From: Neisseria animalis | Lineage (GTDB): Bacteria; Pseudomonadota; Gammaproteobacteria; Burkholderiales; Neisseriaceae | Direction of reading: 5' to 3' | DNA length: 64,000 nucleotides | NCBI RefSeq assembly: GCF_900636515.1 | Contig: NZ_LR134287.1 | Location: 2,170,001 to 2,234,000 of the forward strand | Shown: positions 48,200 to 55,644 of the stretch, in pieces | Layout: each line of letters opens with the position of its first letter | Position numbering within the stretch: position 1 is the stretch's first letter | The notes under the pieces: generated by a model | The model's input: the letters and a program-made list of their open reading frames with translations, nothing else | The model's database searches: none | What the model was told of the DNA's origin: nothing | Position numbers and translations under genes: made by a program

Positions 48200-48562
48200 A
48201 AAGCCCTTTTCAGGGCTGTTACACTTTGGAAAACCAAAAATTTTTGCGCGGCGGCCTGTTGCACGGCAATGACGAAAACAGCAAAAAGTGTACACGCCTG
48301 ATACATATTACTTCGACAGCGCAATCTTGGAGATACTGAACAAAGAACTGAGCACTGCACAGGGTACACAGAGAAAAGAGACCGCAAACAAGCCAACCGC
48401 TTGCCCGTATAACAAAAACCGCCGGGTGAAGCCCAGCGGTTTTATTCTTTTGCAGGTCAAAAGAGCACAAAAAGAATCCTTTAAAATCTTGAGCAGTCCG
48501 GCAAAAGTGGTGTTTTCAAAGGTATTTTTTAGAAACAAAAGAAAAACGCCTTGATAATCAAG
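48200..48562. other. Region left of the island, possible older phage remnant
   Basis: An 88-residue rightward ORF (48288-48554) and a hairpin terminator AAAACCGC..GCGGTTTT (48413-48442) lie here, with no uptake words. The sequence has GTGTACAC and GGGTACAC words similar to those in the island, so it may be the remains of an earlier related insertion. The ORF ends in a basic, low-complexity tail and I cannot confirm it as a gene. Confidence 0.35.
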
Positions 48563-48580
48563 GCGGGAGCAAGATTCAAA
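48563..48580 (-). other. Candidate distal attachment site
   Basis: GCGGGAGCAAGATTCAAA matches the plus-strand sequence of the tRNA-fMet 3' end (57088-57105, GCGGGAGCAGGATTCGAA) at 16 of 18 positions. A small hairpin CGCCTTGATAATCAAGGCG (48547-48565) touches it, as a hairpin touches the tRNA. The mismatches mean decay or coincidence remain possible. Confidence 0.5.
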
Positions 48581-48632
48581 ATTGTAGATTAAATTATTGT
48601 TTTTAATTTATATTTTTTAGTTTGATTTTTTA

Positions 48633-48653
48633 AATACCCCCAAAAATACCCCC
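48633..48653. repeat. Two direct AATACCCCC repeats, candidate integrase arm sites
   Basis: AATACCCCC at 48633-48641 and 48645-48653, 12 bases apart. The same word occurs four times at the integrase end of the island. Confidence 0.55.
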
Positions 48654-48864
48654 TTTTTGCAAAAGTCAGGCGGTTTTTTTGGTGGATTGTTGTATTTTTA
48701 GCCTATCCCGTTTGGTCTCGTTCTATCCCGCATAATCCCCGAATATTTTTTATTCCGTGGTGGGATTTTTGCTTGTTTGGCGGGCGGCGGTCAAGTGGCG
48801 GGGTATTGAAACGGGCAAGGCGGGGAAAAATGGAAAAAATGTATATAAGGGCGAAAAAAACGGC

Positions 48865-49102
48865 GGGTACAGCGGGTACGCGGGTACACTTTGGTTAAAT
48901 TATTGTTTTTAAATGGTTAAACTGTACCCGTTGATGCGTTTGTCATTGGGTACAATGGGGAATGCTGCGGGTACACTTCCATAAGCCATTGTTTTTAAAG
49001 GTGTACCCGCGTACCCGTTGGTGTACCCGCTGTTTTAGGGGGTAGCGGGTACACTTTTTATTATATAAATCATAGTGTTAGTTAAAGTGTACCCGCGTAC
49101 CC
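48865..49102. repeat. Cluster of 12 GTACCC/GGGTAC repeats, candidate replication origin
   Basis: GGGTAC occurs at 48865, 48874, 48882, 48948, 48969 and 49047 and GTACCC at 48924, 49003, 49011, 49023, 49089 and 49097. Several are paired as GTACCCGCGTACCC. The surroundings are AT-rich. It lies directly after the terminator of the primase-ATPase genes, where satellite origins are expected. It is not a CRISPR array: units are six to eight bases with irregular spacing and mixed orientation. Confidence 0.6.
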
Positions 49103-49226
49103 GCTGATTTTGCGTTTTATCGCGCGTATACGCTTTTTTCAATTCAACAATAAGCCTATTTTTTGCTTGATTGTTTCCTATTTGTTGATAATAATAGCGG
49201 TGTTCGCTTGAACGCTCCTTGTGGTT

Positions 49227-49263
49227 AAAAAAAGGCCGCCTGATTTGCTATCGGGCGGCCTTT
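49227..49263 (-). terminator. Terminator of the island replication operon
   Basis: AAAGGCCGCC pairs with GGCGGCCTTT, with seven T following on the minus strand, 19 bases after the DUF927 gene. Confidence 0.85.
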
Positions 49264-49281
49264 ATGCTGCTTGCTTGCGGG

Positions 49282-51042
49282 CTAGTCGTTGTCTGTGTCG
49301 TCTTCGGGCGGTTCTACCCCTACCAAGACGTAAAAGCGGCCTTTTCCGCGTTTTTTATGCTTCCAGCGGTTATCTTTTCCACGCATAAGCCAGCCTATGC
49401 CGTGTAAGACGGTGCAGGCTTTGGCTGTGTCGGCGTTGTTGATGACTTCGCTTTCAAACACGGGCGGGATTATCCAGTATTCATCAATGTCCGCCATACT
49501 GGCGGCATGGTATTGCGCGGGGCGTTTGTAGCCCGCATGGTCTCGGTCGGTGTAGTCGGTGTTCCAGTTTGCAAAGCGGGCGGTATCGGCAAAGCGTGCC
49601 ATAAATGCGGCGGCGGCTTCGATAATGCGGCGGTCTTCATACTTGCCCGCGCCGTTCAAGCTGTACCAATCATCAAAGCATTGCTTCACGCCTGCCATTC
49701 CGACACCAACGGCAAGCCCTGTTATGTCGGCGGCCAGTTCCAGCGCGGCGGCGACTAATGCGAAGCGGCGGGAAACGCGGGCGGCTTGGCTGTTTAAATC
49801 GGGCAGGGTTGCTAAGAATGCGTCAAAGGCCGTCTGTATGGCTTGGCGGTCGGTTTGTTGCAGCTTGGCTATCCATGCTCGGCCTGCTGCGCCGTGGTAT
49901 TGCGCCGCTGCTGCTTGCAGGTGGTCGGATAAGACTGCGCCGTTTTGGTGGCCGTGTAAGGTGTCGTAAATGCCGTATCGGGTGGCGGCGGGGATAGATG
50001 GAAGCCTTACGGCCTGCCCTGCTTCCCATTTTTCGCCTGTGCGCTCCATGTAGGCTTGCAGGCTGTATTCCCCTGTGGATAGCAGTAAGACGCGCCATTC
50101 CTGCGCGGTGCGGTTGCCGCCGTCTTTTGCGCCCTGAATCTTGCTTTTGCCGTTGATGACCGAATAGGCGGTTTTGCTGATGGTTTTGGGGTGGGCTTCG
50201 CCGATTTCGTCCAACACTAATAAGCCGTCATTGCGGGCAAGGGCGGCATTTGAAAAGCCTAAATCCGTACCGCGCCATGCCATTTTCAGGGCGGCGGGGT
50301 TGCCCCATACGCTCAAGCCGACAAGGGCGGCGGTGGTTTTGCCATCGGAACTGTCGCCGTAGAGATGAAAGCCGCCGTTTTGCTCGTTCAGGATTGCCAG
50401 CAGGGGCGCGGCTAGGGCGGTGCCTATGGCTAGGCACAGGCGGCTGTTGCCCGCTGCTTTGGCGGCGATTTCGCGCTGCCAGTCTTCAAGGCTGCCCGAT
50501 ACGGTGTAGGCGGCCTGTTGACTGGTGTCGCCATTGTAGATTACGCGGGCGGCTTTGTTGTCGGTATCGGCGGGCTGTAGGGCTTCGCCGTTTGGCAGGA
50601 TATACGCGCCGTTTATCCAGCCTGCTTTATCGGTTACGGTGTAAGGGGTGGTTGCGCCGTCTGCTTGTAGGTAGTCGGAAAGCAGCTCACGCGCCCGCCG
50701 CCCGCTTTTGATGGCTAAGCCGTGGCTTTGCAGCCGCTGCCAGCATTGGGGCGTTCCGATTTCGGCCATTGCCAGCGCGGCGGTTTTGCTTTGGCGGGTG
50801 TAGCTGTCCCGCCATTTGATGATGCGGTAATGGTTGCCTGCGCCGTCAATGCCGCGTCCGATAAGCTCTATCGGGTCGGATAAGCGAAGCGGCGGCTTTT
50901 CGGTTACGTTGCCGTCTCGGTCTGCTTCGATGGCGATGTAGTACACGCCGCTGGATTTGCACTCAAAATAGGGTTTCAGGCTTACGGGTTCAAATTCGGC
51001 CAGCTTGGCGGCGGCGGCCTTGTCGAGTGTGATGGTCGTCAT
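49282..51042 (-). CDS. DUF927-domain ATPase (satellite replication helicase-like)
   Basis: A 586-residue protein. A Toprim-less N-terminal part (KPYFECKSSGVYYIAIEADR) leads into the DUF927 ATPase domain with Walker A GDSSDGKTTAALV near residue 230 and Walker B LLVLDEIGE. The C-terminus has a winged-helix-like region (ACTVLHGIGWLMRGKD). Members serve as helicase partners of phage/satellite primases. Its start overlaps the primase stop by four bases (ATGA), so the two are coupled. Confidence 0.8.
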   Translation of the reverse strand: MTTITLDKAAAAKLAEFEPVSLKPYFECKSSGVYYIAIEADRDGNVTEKPPLRLSDPIELIGRGIDGAGNHYRIIKWRDSYTRQSKTAALAMAEIGTPQCWQRLQSHGLAIKSGRRARELLSDYLQADGATTPYTVTDKAGWINGAYILPNGEALQPADTDNKAARVIYNGDTSQQAAYTVSGSLEDWQREIAAKAAGNSRLCLAIGTALAAPLLAILNEQNGGFHLYGDSSDGKTTAALVGLSVWGNPAALKMAWRGTDLGFSNAALARNDGLLVLDEIGEAHPKTISKTAYSVINGKSKIQGAKDGGNRTAQEWRVLLLSTGEYSLQAYMERTGEKWEAGQAVRLPSIPAATRYGIYDTLHGHQNGAVLSDHLQAAAAQYHGAAGRAWIAKLQQTDRQAIQTAFDAFLATLPDLNSQAARVSRRFALVAAALELAADITGLAVGVGMAGVKQCFDDWYSLNGAGKYEDRRIIEAAAAFMARFADTARFANWNTDYTDRDHAGYKRPAQYHAASMADIDEYWIIPPVFESEVINNADTAKACTVLHGIGWLMRGKDNRWKHKKRGKGRFYVLVGVEPPEDDTDND

Positions 51043-52112
51043 GATATTTCCCCTGTTTTACGGGCGTTCAGTTCGTCCAATGCGTCATGCCCTGCGCTTT
51101 CGGGCTGCCATATCCGCGCCGCTATGCCTGTTTTAACGGCTCTTACGGATAAATCGCGGGCGGCTTTCATGCCCGTGTTGCTGTGGTCGTGGTCGGCGCA
51201 AATAAACAGCTCTTTCACGCTCGGCGGCCATTGCAGGGATTTCATGCCGTGTGCGCTCAATGCGGCGATGGCGGGGATTTGGAAAAGCTCCATTGCGGCT
51301 AGGGCGGTTTCTATGCCCTCTGCCACAATCAGGCGGCCTTGCGTATCGGGGGCGGCAAGGTGTACCGCCGCGCCCGTCAATGCGCCTGCGTGGCGGCTTT
51401 GCATTTTTTTTGCGGGCAAAGGCTCGTCCGTATCGGGGTAAACGGCTTGCAGCTTGCCGATACGGCTGTCTGAATATTGCAGGTAGGTTTTATGCAGGCC
51501 TTGCAGGTTGCCCGCCGTGTCGGTTACGGCGGCCAGCATGGCAGGGTGGTTGCCAAGAAACAATGCGCCTGCTTCCGCGCCGTTGTGCCGCTGCGCCGTC
51601 CAATACGGCAGGGCGGCATGAAAGCAGATATTGGCCGCGCTGCTGATGATTTCGGGGGATATGCCCCGCGCTTGCAGGTATCGGGCGGCGGGGCTGCCTG
51701 TAAGGGGCTGCGCCTGCTGCCATAGCGCGGCTAAGGCCGCCTGCTTGTCGGTAACAGGCGCGGGCTGGGCGGCAGGCGGTATGCGCGGGGTGGGGCGGGC
51801 TGCGCCCGTATCGGCGGCATAGCCAAGTAAGGCGGCTACTTCGTTTACGGCGCGGGCAAAGTCGTAGCCGAATACAAGCATAAGCAAATCAAAGCCGCTG
51901 CCTCCGTCTGGCGTGCATTGGTTGCAGATAAAGCCGCCGCCGCTTCGGTGGTCGGTGTAGCGGTAGCGGTCGCGCCCGCCGCAATAGGGGCATGGCTGGT
52001 GTTTGCGGGTGTTCAGGTATTCGGCGGGTATGCCTAAGGCGGCGTGTATTTCAGGCCAGCGGCCATAGGCGGCGGCTTTGATGTCGTTCAGGTCGTATGT
52101 TTTGCGGGTCAT
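51039..52112 (-). CDS. Zinc-finger/Toprim DNA primase of the island
   Basis: A 357-residue P4-type primase. The zinc finger is HQPCPYCGGRDRYR with FICNQC; a Toprim domain is in the last third with the catalytic Glu in LIVAEGIETALAAME and the metal-binding Asp in LFICADHDHSNTG. The middle is Ala/Pro-rich. Starting at the ATG at 52112 with AGGA before it. Coupled to the DUF927 ATPase. Confidence 0.85.
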   Translation of the reverse strand: MTRKTYDLNDIKAAAYGRWPEIHAALGIPAEYLNTRKHQPCPYCGGRDRYRYTDHRSGGGFICNQCTPDGGSGFDLLMLVFGYDFARAVNEVAALLGYAADTGAARPTPRIPPAAQPAPVTDKQAALAALWQQAQPLTGSPAARYLQARGISPEIISSAANICFHAALPYWTAQRHNGAEAGALFLGNHPAMLAAVTDTAGNLQGLHKTYLQYSDSRIGKLQAVYPDTDEPLPAKKMQSRHAGALTGAAVHLAAPDTQGRLIVAEGIETALAAMELFQIPAIAALSAHGMKSLQWPPSVKELFICADHDHSNTGMKAARDLSVRAVKTGIAARIWQPESAGHDALDELNARKTGEIS

Positions 52113-52114
52113 GT

Positions 52115-52333
52115 TTATTTTCCTAAGGGTTCGTACACAACGCCGCCCATCGGGTCGGCTTCCCATGCTTCCAGCGTATCGGCAAGCTGGCGGGCTTCGC
52201 GGGCGGTGTAAACGGTGTAGCCGTCTGCGGTATGTTCGCGGGCGGCGGCGGTATCGGGGCAGGATTGCAGCGATAAGGCGGCGGCCAGAAAAAAGCAGGC
52301 GGTCAGGTAGTGGCGGATTTTCAGCGTTTTCAC
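52115..52333 (-). CDS. Small lipoprotein-like protein of the island
   Basis: A 72-residue protein starting with GTG. The N-terminus YLTACFFLAAALSLQSC looks like a signal peptide with lipobox LQSC; the mature part is short and polar (TVYTAREARQLADTLEAWEA). It ends two bases before the primase start. Function unknown; an exposed island lipoprotein could affect superinfection, but this is conjecture. Confidence 0.55.
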   Translation of the reverse strand: MKTLKIRHYLTACFFLAAALSLQSCPDTAAAREHTADGYTVYTAREARQLADTLEAWEADPMGGVVYEPLGK

Positions 52334-52494
52334 GGGGTTTGTCCTTTCGGGCAGGGCTTACCCTATCCCCTGCTCCAAACGCGCTTTTAGGGCGGTCAGG
52401 GGTCGGTCAGAAACGGGATTTGCAGGGAATAGGGTTGCAGCCTGCCAGCCTGTGCCGTTTCGGGCATAGGCGGGCGGGTTTCTGATAGGGGGAT

Positions 52495-52770
52495 TTAAGA
52501 CGGTTCGCGGCGGTAGTCAATCGCCTGTTCCAACAGTTCGCTGGAGAATGAAATGGTGTTGAACAGCCGCTCTTCGCGCTTGTCTTGCCCGCGTGAATAC
52601 GTGGCAAAGGCGGCCAGCATATCAATTACGCGCTCGATTTGCAGGCAGGCGGCTTCATTCAGCAAAAAGCCGTCATAGATTGAAATACATTGCGGGATTT
52701 CGGAATCTCGGAATGCGGTCAGATTATCGGTTTCGGGGAATTTTTGAGAAGTAGAAATGTGATTTTGCAT
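52495..52770 (-). CDS. 91-residue island protein of unknown function
   Basis: A soluble helical protein (GFLLNEAACLQIERVIDMLAAF, then a charged REERLFNTISFSSELLEQAIDYR). An AAGG lies before the ATG. It follows the antisense-RNA region, the position occupied by regulated early genes in P4-like elements. No family recognised. Confidence 0.6.
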   Translation of the reverse strand: MQNHISTSQKFPETDNLTAFRDSEIPQCISIYDGFLLNEAACLQIERVIDMLAAFATYSRGQDKREERLFNTISFSSELLEQAIDYRREPS

Positions 52771-52854
52771 GATGATTTTACCTTTTCACTGGGTTTCAAA
52801 CCCCGCTCCGCGCTGTCAAACGCGGGGGCGGGAAACAAAAGGCGGGTTGACAGA

Positions 52855-52871
52855 CTAGTCCAGTGTACTAG
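52855..52871 (-). ncRNA. Target hairpin for the antisense RNA
   Basis: CTAGT and ACTAG form a stem with a seven-base loop which, on the minus strand, reads ACACTGG. Six of these bases are complementary to CCAGTG at 53003-52998 in the upstream RNA. Confidence 0.45.
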
Positions 52872-52946
52872 CGGGCATAAAGCCCCCCGCCCCCGTTTCC
52901 CATAGAAAAAGGCAAAATAAGGGGAATGCAGATATAAAAATACCGC

Positions 52947-53031
52947 CGGGCAATCTCGGCTATCGGGTAGCTCTGTTGCTCGCTGCGGCATATCTGCCAC
53001 TGGTGTTCGGGCTGTCAAACCCGATTGCCCG
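52947..53031 (-). ncRNA. C4-type antisense RNA candidate
   Basis: On the minus strand CGGGCAATC (53031-53023) pairs with GATTGCCCG (52955-52947) over nine bases, enclosing at least two hairpins (CGGG-CCCG and GGCA-GATA-TGCC). An unpaired ACCAGTGG faces the loop of the downstream hairpin at 52855-52871. This is the layout of the C4 RNAs of P1/P4-like elements, which stop expression of downstream genes. I have not matched a covariance model. Confidence 0.5.
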
Positions 53032-53085
53032 ATTTAGGGCAATGCGGATATTCTGCGCCCGTGTTGCGGGGTTTGTCAAGCGGGA

Positions 53086-53721
53086 TTAGCAGTAGTTTGC
53101 ATTAACTGATTGACTTGTCGGCGATAATTGTTGTTGCTCGCTATCTATTACGCCAGATAAATCTTTGATTGCGGCTTCCAGCTCGTCCAACTCCGCCCGC
53201 AAATCGGCGGCGCGTTCGGTCAGGTCGGCGATTTTTTCGCGGCGTTCGGCTACGCTCGGCAGGTCTTCATTGCCCCATTCGTGGCCGCTTTGGTCGATGA
53301 CTTCCATAATGCGGGCGTGTACCGTTTCGGGCATCAGCCAGCAAAGGGCGCGGCGCATATTGCGGGTGTCTTCGGTGTTGTTTAAAACGTCTGCGCTTGT
53401 GTTATTGAAAATCCAGCGCGGATATTTCCCGCCTATGCAAAAATCCAAACTTTTCATGCCGATGGCATTGACGGCGGTATCTCTTGAAGAATGCGGGTTA
53501 AACATGGCTTTGCTCATGTTTTTTGTGTACTCCGCCGCTTCATTCCTGATGTTTTGCATTAAAAGCGCGGAAAAATCGGCTTTGGACACAGGCATATCTT
53601 GCAGGCGGCGGATTTCGGCGTTTACCTGCGTCAATTCCGCCTGCTTTTCGGCGTGCTGCTGCTTGATTTTGGCGGCTTGGCCTTTGATGTCGGTCAAGAT
53701 GTTTTTTACTGCGGTTGTCAT
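53086..53721 (-). CDS. Coiled-coil island protein of unknown function
   Basis: A 211-residue protein with a coiled coil at each end (about residues 10-45: KGQAAKIKQQHAEKQAELTQ; and 160-195: REKIADLTERAADLRAELDE) around a globular middle with SLDFCIGGKYPRWIFN. No catalytic motif seen. It starts 16 bases after the protease-like gene and ends at the antisense-RNA region. Confidence 0.65.
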   Translation of the reverse strand: MTTAVKNILTDIKGQAAKIKQQHAEKQAELTQVNAEIRRLQDMPVSKADFSALLMQNIRNEAAEYTKNMSKAMFNPHSSRDTAVNAIGMKSLDFCIGGKYPRWIFNNTSADVLNNTEDTRNMRRALCWLMPETVHARIMEVIDQSGHEWGNEDLPSVAERREKIADLTERAADLRAELDELEAAIKDLSGVIDSEQQQLSPTSQSVNANYC

Positions 53722-53737
53722 GGTGTGTCCTTTCGGG

Positions 53738-54445
53738 TCAATAGTGGGTTTGATGGATGCAGGCTCTTACGGCATTTTCATAGCTGCCGCCATATTGCCG
53801 CTGATAGGCTTGTGCCAAACGGTGCAGCTTGTGGGCTTCGCCCTCCTGTGGGCTTCCGCTCTCTGAAAAGTCGGAAATGCCCGCTACAAGGCTGCCGCCG
53901 CCAAGCACCATATGCGCGGCCTGCTCATAACTCACGCCATGCAGGGCGGCATAGGCGGTTACACGCTCGTGGTCGTTTTGCGGCTCGCTGAAGTCGATAA
54001 ATTCCCGCGTGAATATCAGGTAGTCCGCTTCGGCGTTTTCGCTGAAATTGAGTGCTTCCATATTTTTCAGCGATGGATTGTTCAAAAATGCAACGTGGTC
54101 TAATACAAAGTTTTTCATCTTGGTAAAGCCCGCCGATACTGCCCGCAATGCCCCCGATTTGACTTTGCCAAACAGCTCGGGGGTAACGTATGCGTGTGCA
54201 AAGATTTTGCCGTTCGCATATTCCAGCCTTTCCACAAAGCCAAGCGGTTTAAAACTTCTACGCGCATTCGGCGGCGGGTGGCCGATATACAGCGGCGCGG
54301 TATCGCCCGCTCCCTTCCCCTTGCGTTGGTTGTATTCTTCAACGGTTTTCTGCAACAGGCTTTCGGGGTAAACGGCTGTGCGCCCGTTATTGTCTCTGTG
54401 CGTTCCACTCTCAAAAATCTGAAAGCGTTTAAGTGTCAGGCTCAT
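53738..54445 (-). CDS. Phage protease-like protein (Mu I-type)
   Basis: A 235-residue protein. FQIFESGTHRDNNGRTAVYPESLL, APLYIGHPPP and the pattern KVKSGALRAVSAGFTK resemble phage head-maturation proteases/scaffold proteins of the Mu I type, where (K/R)xVSAGF is typical. The active Ser cannot be assigned with certainty. Its presence without capsid genes suggests it acts on a helper phage capsid or has another role. Its ATG overlaps the Mor-like stop (ATGA). Confidence 0.5.
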   Translation of the reverse strand: MSLTLKRFQIFESGTHRDNNGRTAVYPESLLQKTVEEYNQRKGKGAGDTAPLYIGHPPPNARRSFKPLGFVERLEYANGKIFAHAYVTPELFGKVKSGALRAVSAGFTKMKNFVLDHVAFLNNPSLKNMEALNFSENAEADYLIFTREFIDFSEPQNDHERVTAYAALHGVSYEQAAHMVLGGGSLVAGISDFSESGSPQEGEAHKLHRLAQAYQRQYGGSYENAVRACIHQTHY

Positions 54446-54756
54446 GCTTTTTTCTCCTTGATGATTTTGTAAATGCTCTGTACGGAAAGGCCGTATTTGC
54501 GGGCAAGCTCTCCAGTAGAAAAATTGCCGCTTTCCCAATCGCTCAAAATGGCAAGCCGCCGCTCTTCGGCGTTTAATTTGGCCTGATTTTTAAAATAAAC
54601 CAACTGCCCGCCAAACTCTGCCGCTACGCCGTCCGATACGGCTACGCTTGCGGCGGCGATTACGTTTGGTTTAATGTCGAAACGCTGTAAAACCGCCGTG
54701 CATTTTTCGGCAATGCAGCTTAAAACTTCTTCGCTTCCGATGGTGGATTTAGCCAT
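54442..54756 (-). CDS. Mor-family transcription activator
   Basis: A 104-residue protein with SDGVAAEFGGQLVYFKNQ for the dimer and strand region and a C-terminal helix-turn-helix ELARKYGLSVQSIYKIIKEK, as in the Mu Mor/C family of middle/late activators. The start at 54756 leaves one base after the Gam-like stop. Probably controls island genes or those of a helper phage. Confidence 0.75.
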   Translation of the reverse strand: MAKSTIGSEEVLSCIAEKCTAVLQRFDIKPNVIAAASVAVSDGVAAEFGGQLVYFKNQAKLNAEERRLAILSDWESGNFSTGELARKYGLSVQSIYKIIKEKKA

Positions 54757-54757
54757 G

Positions 54758-55228
54758 TCAAACCCCTGTTTCAATGTTGATGGTTTCGCCAGCCGGGATA
54801 ATCTCCAAGCCGTCAATCGGTTTTGCTTGCAGCGTGTCGATTTCTTGCAGAATGGCGGCTTTGTTGATTTCTTCGCGGCTGTAAATCCAGCGGCTCAAGC
54901 GGCGGCGTTTGATGGCTTTGATGATTTCTTCGGGATTGCCCGTTACTTTCACGCTGGGGCGGCCTTTGCGCCATTTGATACAGGCTGCGCCGATTTTGGC
55001 GGTCTGGCCTTTGCCGCCCGTCAATTCGGCCTTGTGGGCTTCGGCGTAAACCTTGATACGGGTTTCCAGCTCTTCCAACGCGGCGGTATCGGCGGCGGTT
55101 TCTGCCTGATATTTCTCTTTCAGCGCGGCGGTTTTATCTGCCAGTTTGGTAGCGGCCTTGTCCAGTTTGCGGCTCAATGCGCCGTATTCTTTCACGGCGG
55201 CGGCAATGTCAAATCCGATGGCGGTCAT
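54758..55228 (-). CDS. Mu-Gam-like host-nuclease inhibitor
   Basis: A 156-residue protein. An N-terminal coiled coil is followed by YAEAHKAELTGGKGQTAKIGAA, then KWRKGRPSVKVTGNPEEIIKAIKRR, the pattern of the Mu Gam family that coats DNA ends and blocks RecBCD-type nucleases. Its ATG overlaps the AlpA-like stop (ATGA). Confidence 0.8.
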   Translation of the reverse strand: MTAIGFDIAAAVKEYGALSRKLDKAATKLADKTAALKEKYQAETAADTAALEELETRIKVYAEAHKAELTGGKGQTAKIGAACIKWRKGRPSVKVTGNPEEIIKAIKRRRLSRWIYSREEINKAAILQEIDTLQAKPIDGLEIIPAGETINIETGV

Positions 55229-55440
55229 GCTGTTTCCTTTCTGTTTGCTGCCAGTTTTTCAATGTAGGCGTTGATTTCACTCTCCAGCCAGCCCGTTACA
55301 TTCGGGGAAACCTTGAACGGGCGGGGAAATTCGGGGTCGTATCGGCGGTTTTTCGGGTTGGTTTTGTACCAAACGGCGGCGGTGGAAATGCTCAACCGTT
55401 TGGCTACTTCGCTTACCCGCAAAACCTCGTTTCTTTCCAT
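55225..55440 (-). CDS. AlpA-like excisionase/regulator
   Basis: A 71-residue MerR-like helix-turn-helix protein: EVLRVSEVAKRLSISTAAVWY, then the P-rich wing FPRPFKVSPNVTGWLESEINAYIE. In P4-like elements AlpA directs excision and early transcription. First gene of the alpA-gam-mor-protease series. Confidence 0.8.
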   Translation of the reverse strand: MERNEVLRVSEVAKRLSISTAAVWYKTNPKNRRYDPEFPRPFKVSPNVTGWLESEINAYIEKLAANRKETA

Positions 55441-55503
55441 TTTGGTTGTCTCCGTTTCTTTGTGTTATGCAGGGCTAGAGATTAACGGGCGGGGTTTAAA
55501 ACA

Positions 55504-55587
55504 GGCTTTTAAAGCCGTTTAAAAAAATGATTTGAACAAACGGGCGTTTTTTTGATGAATTTCCCCAATATTGCAACGGCGTTGCAA
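55504..55587. promoter_or_regulatory. Nested palindromes upstream of the AlpA-like gene
   Basis: GGCTTTTAAAGCC (55504-55516) and TTGCAACGGCGTTGCAA (55571-55587) are palindromes in the roughly 165 bases between the integrase terminator and alpA. They are candidate operators for AlpA or an external repressor. Confidence 0.4.
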
Positions 55588-55600
55588 AAATAACGGGCGC

Positions 55601-55634
55601 AAAAAAACCGACAAAGCGCGTTTGCTTTGTCGGT
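55601..55634 (-). terminator. Terminator of the integrase gene
   Basis: ACCGACAAAGC pairs with GCTTTGTCGGT around a six-base loop, followed by seven T on the minus strand; 11 bases after the integrase stop. Confidence 0.88.
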
Positions 55635-55644
55635 GGTTTGGTTT

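Larger units (their letters stand above)
52771..53085 (-). other. Gene-free leader region of the island
   Basis: About 315 bases with the C4-like antisense RNA region (52947-53031), a target hairpin (52855-52871) and a GC-rich stem near 52803-52830. A leftward ORF (52719-53018) crosses it but is dictated by the RNA folding and is not credible as a protein. Confidence 0.55.

Noticed and set aside
48288..48554. 88-codon rightward ORF left of the island
   Set aside because: Possible remnant, but low complexity, no clear Shine-Dalgarno and a hairpin terminator inside it; not supported as a working gene.
48865..49102. CRISPR array
   Set aside because: Repeat unit is only six to eight bases, orientation is mixed and spacing irregular; no cas genes nearby.
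52719..53018. 99-codon leftward ORF in the island leader
   Set aside because: Its sequence is explained by the folded RNA stems and the adjacent target hairpin; no good start or relatives.
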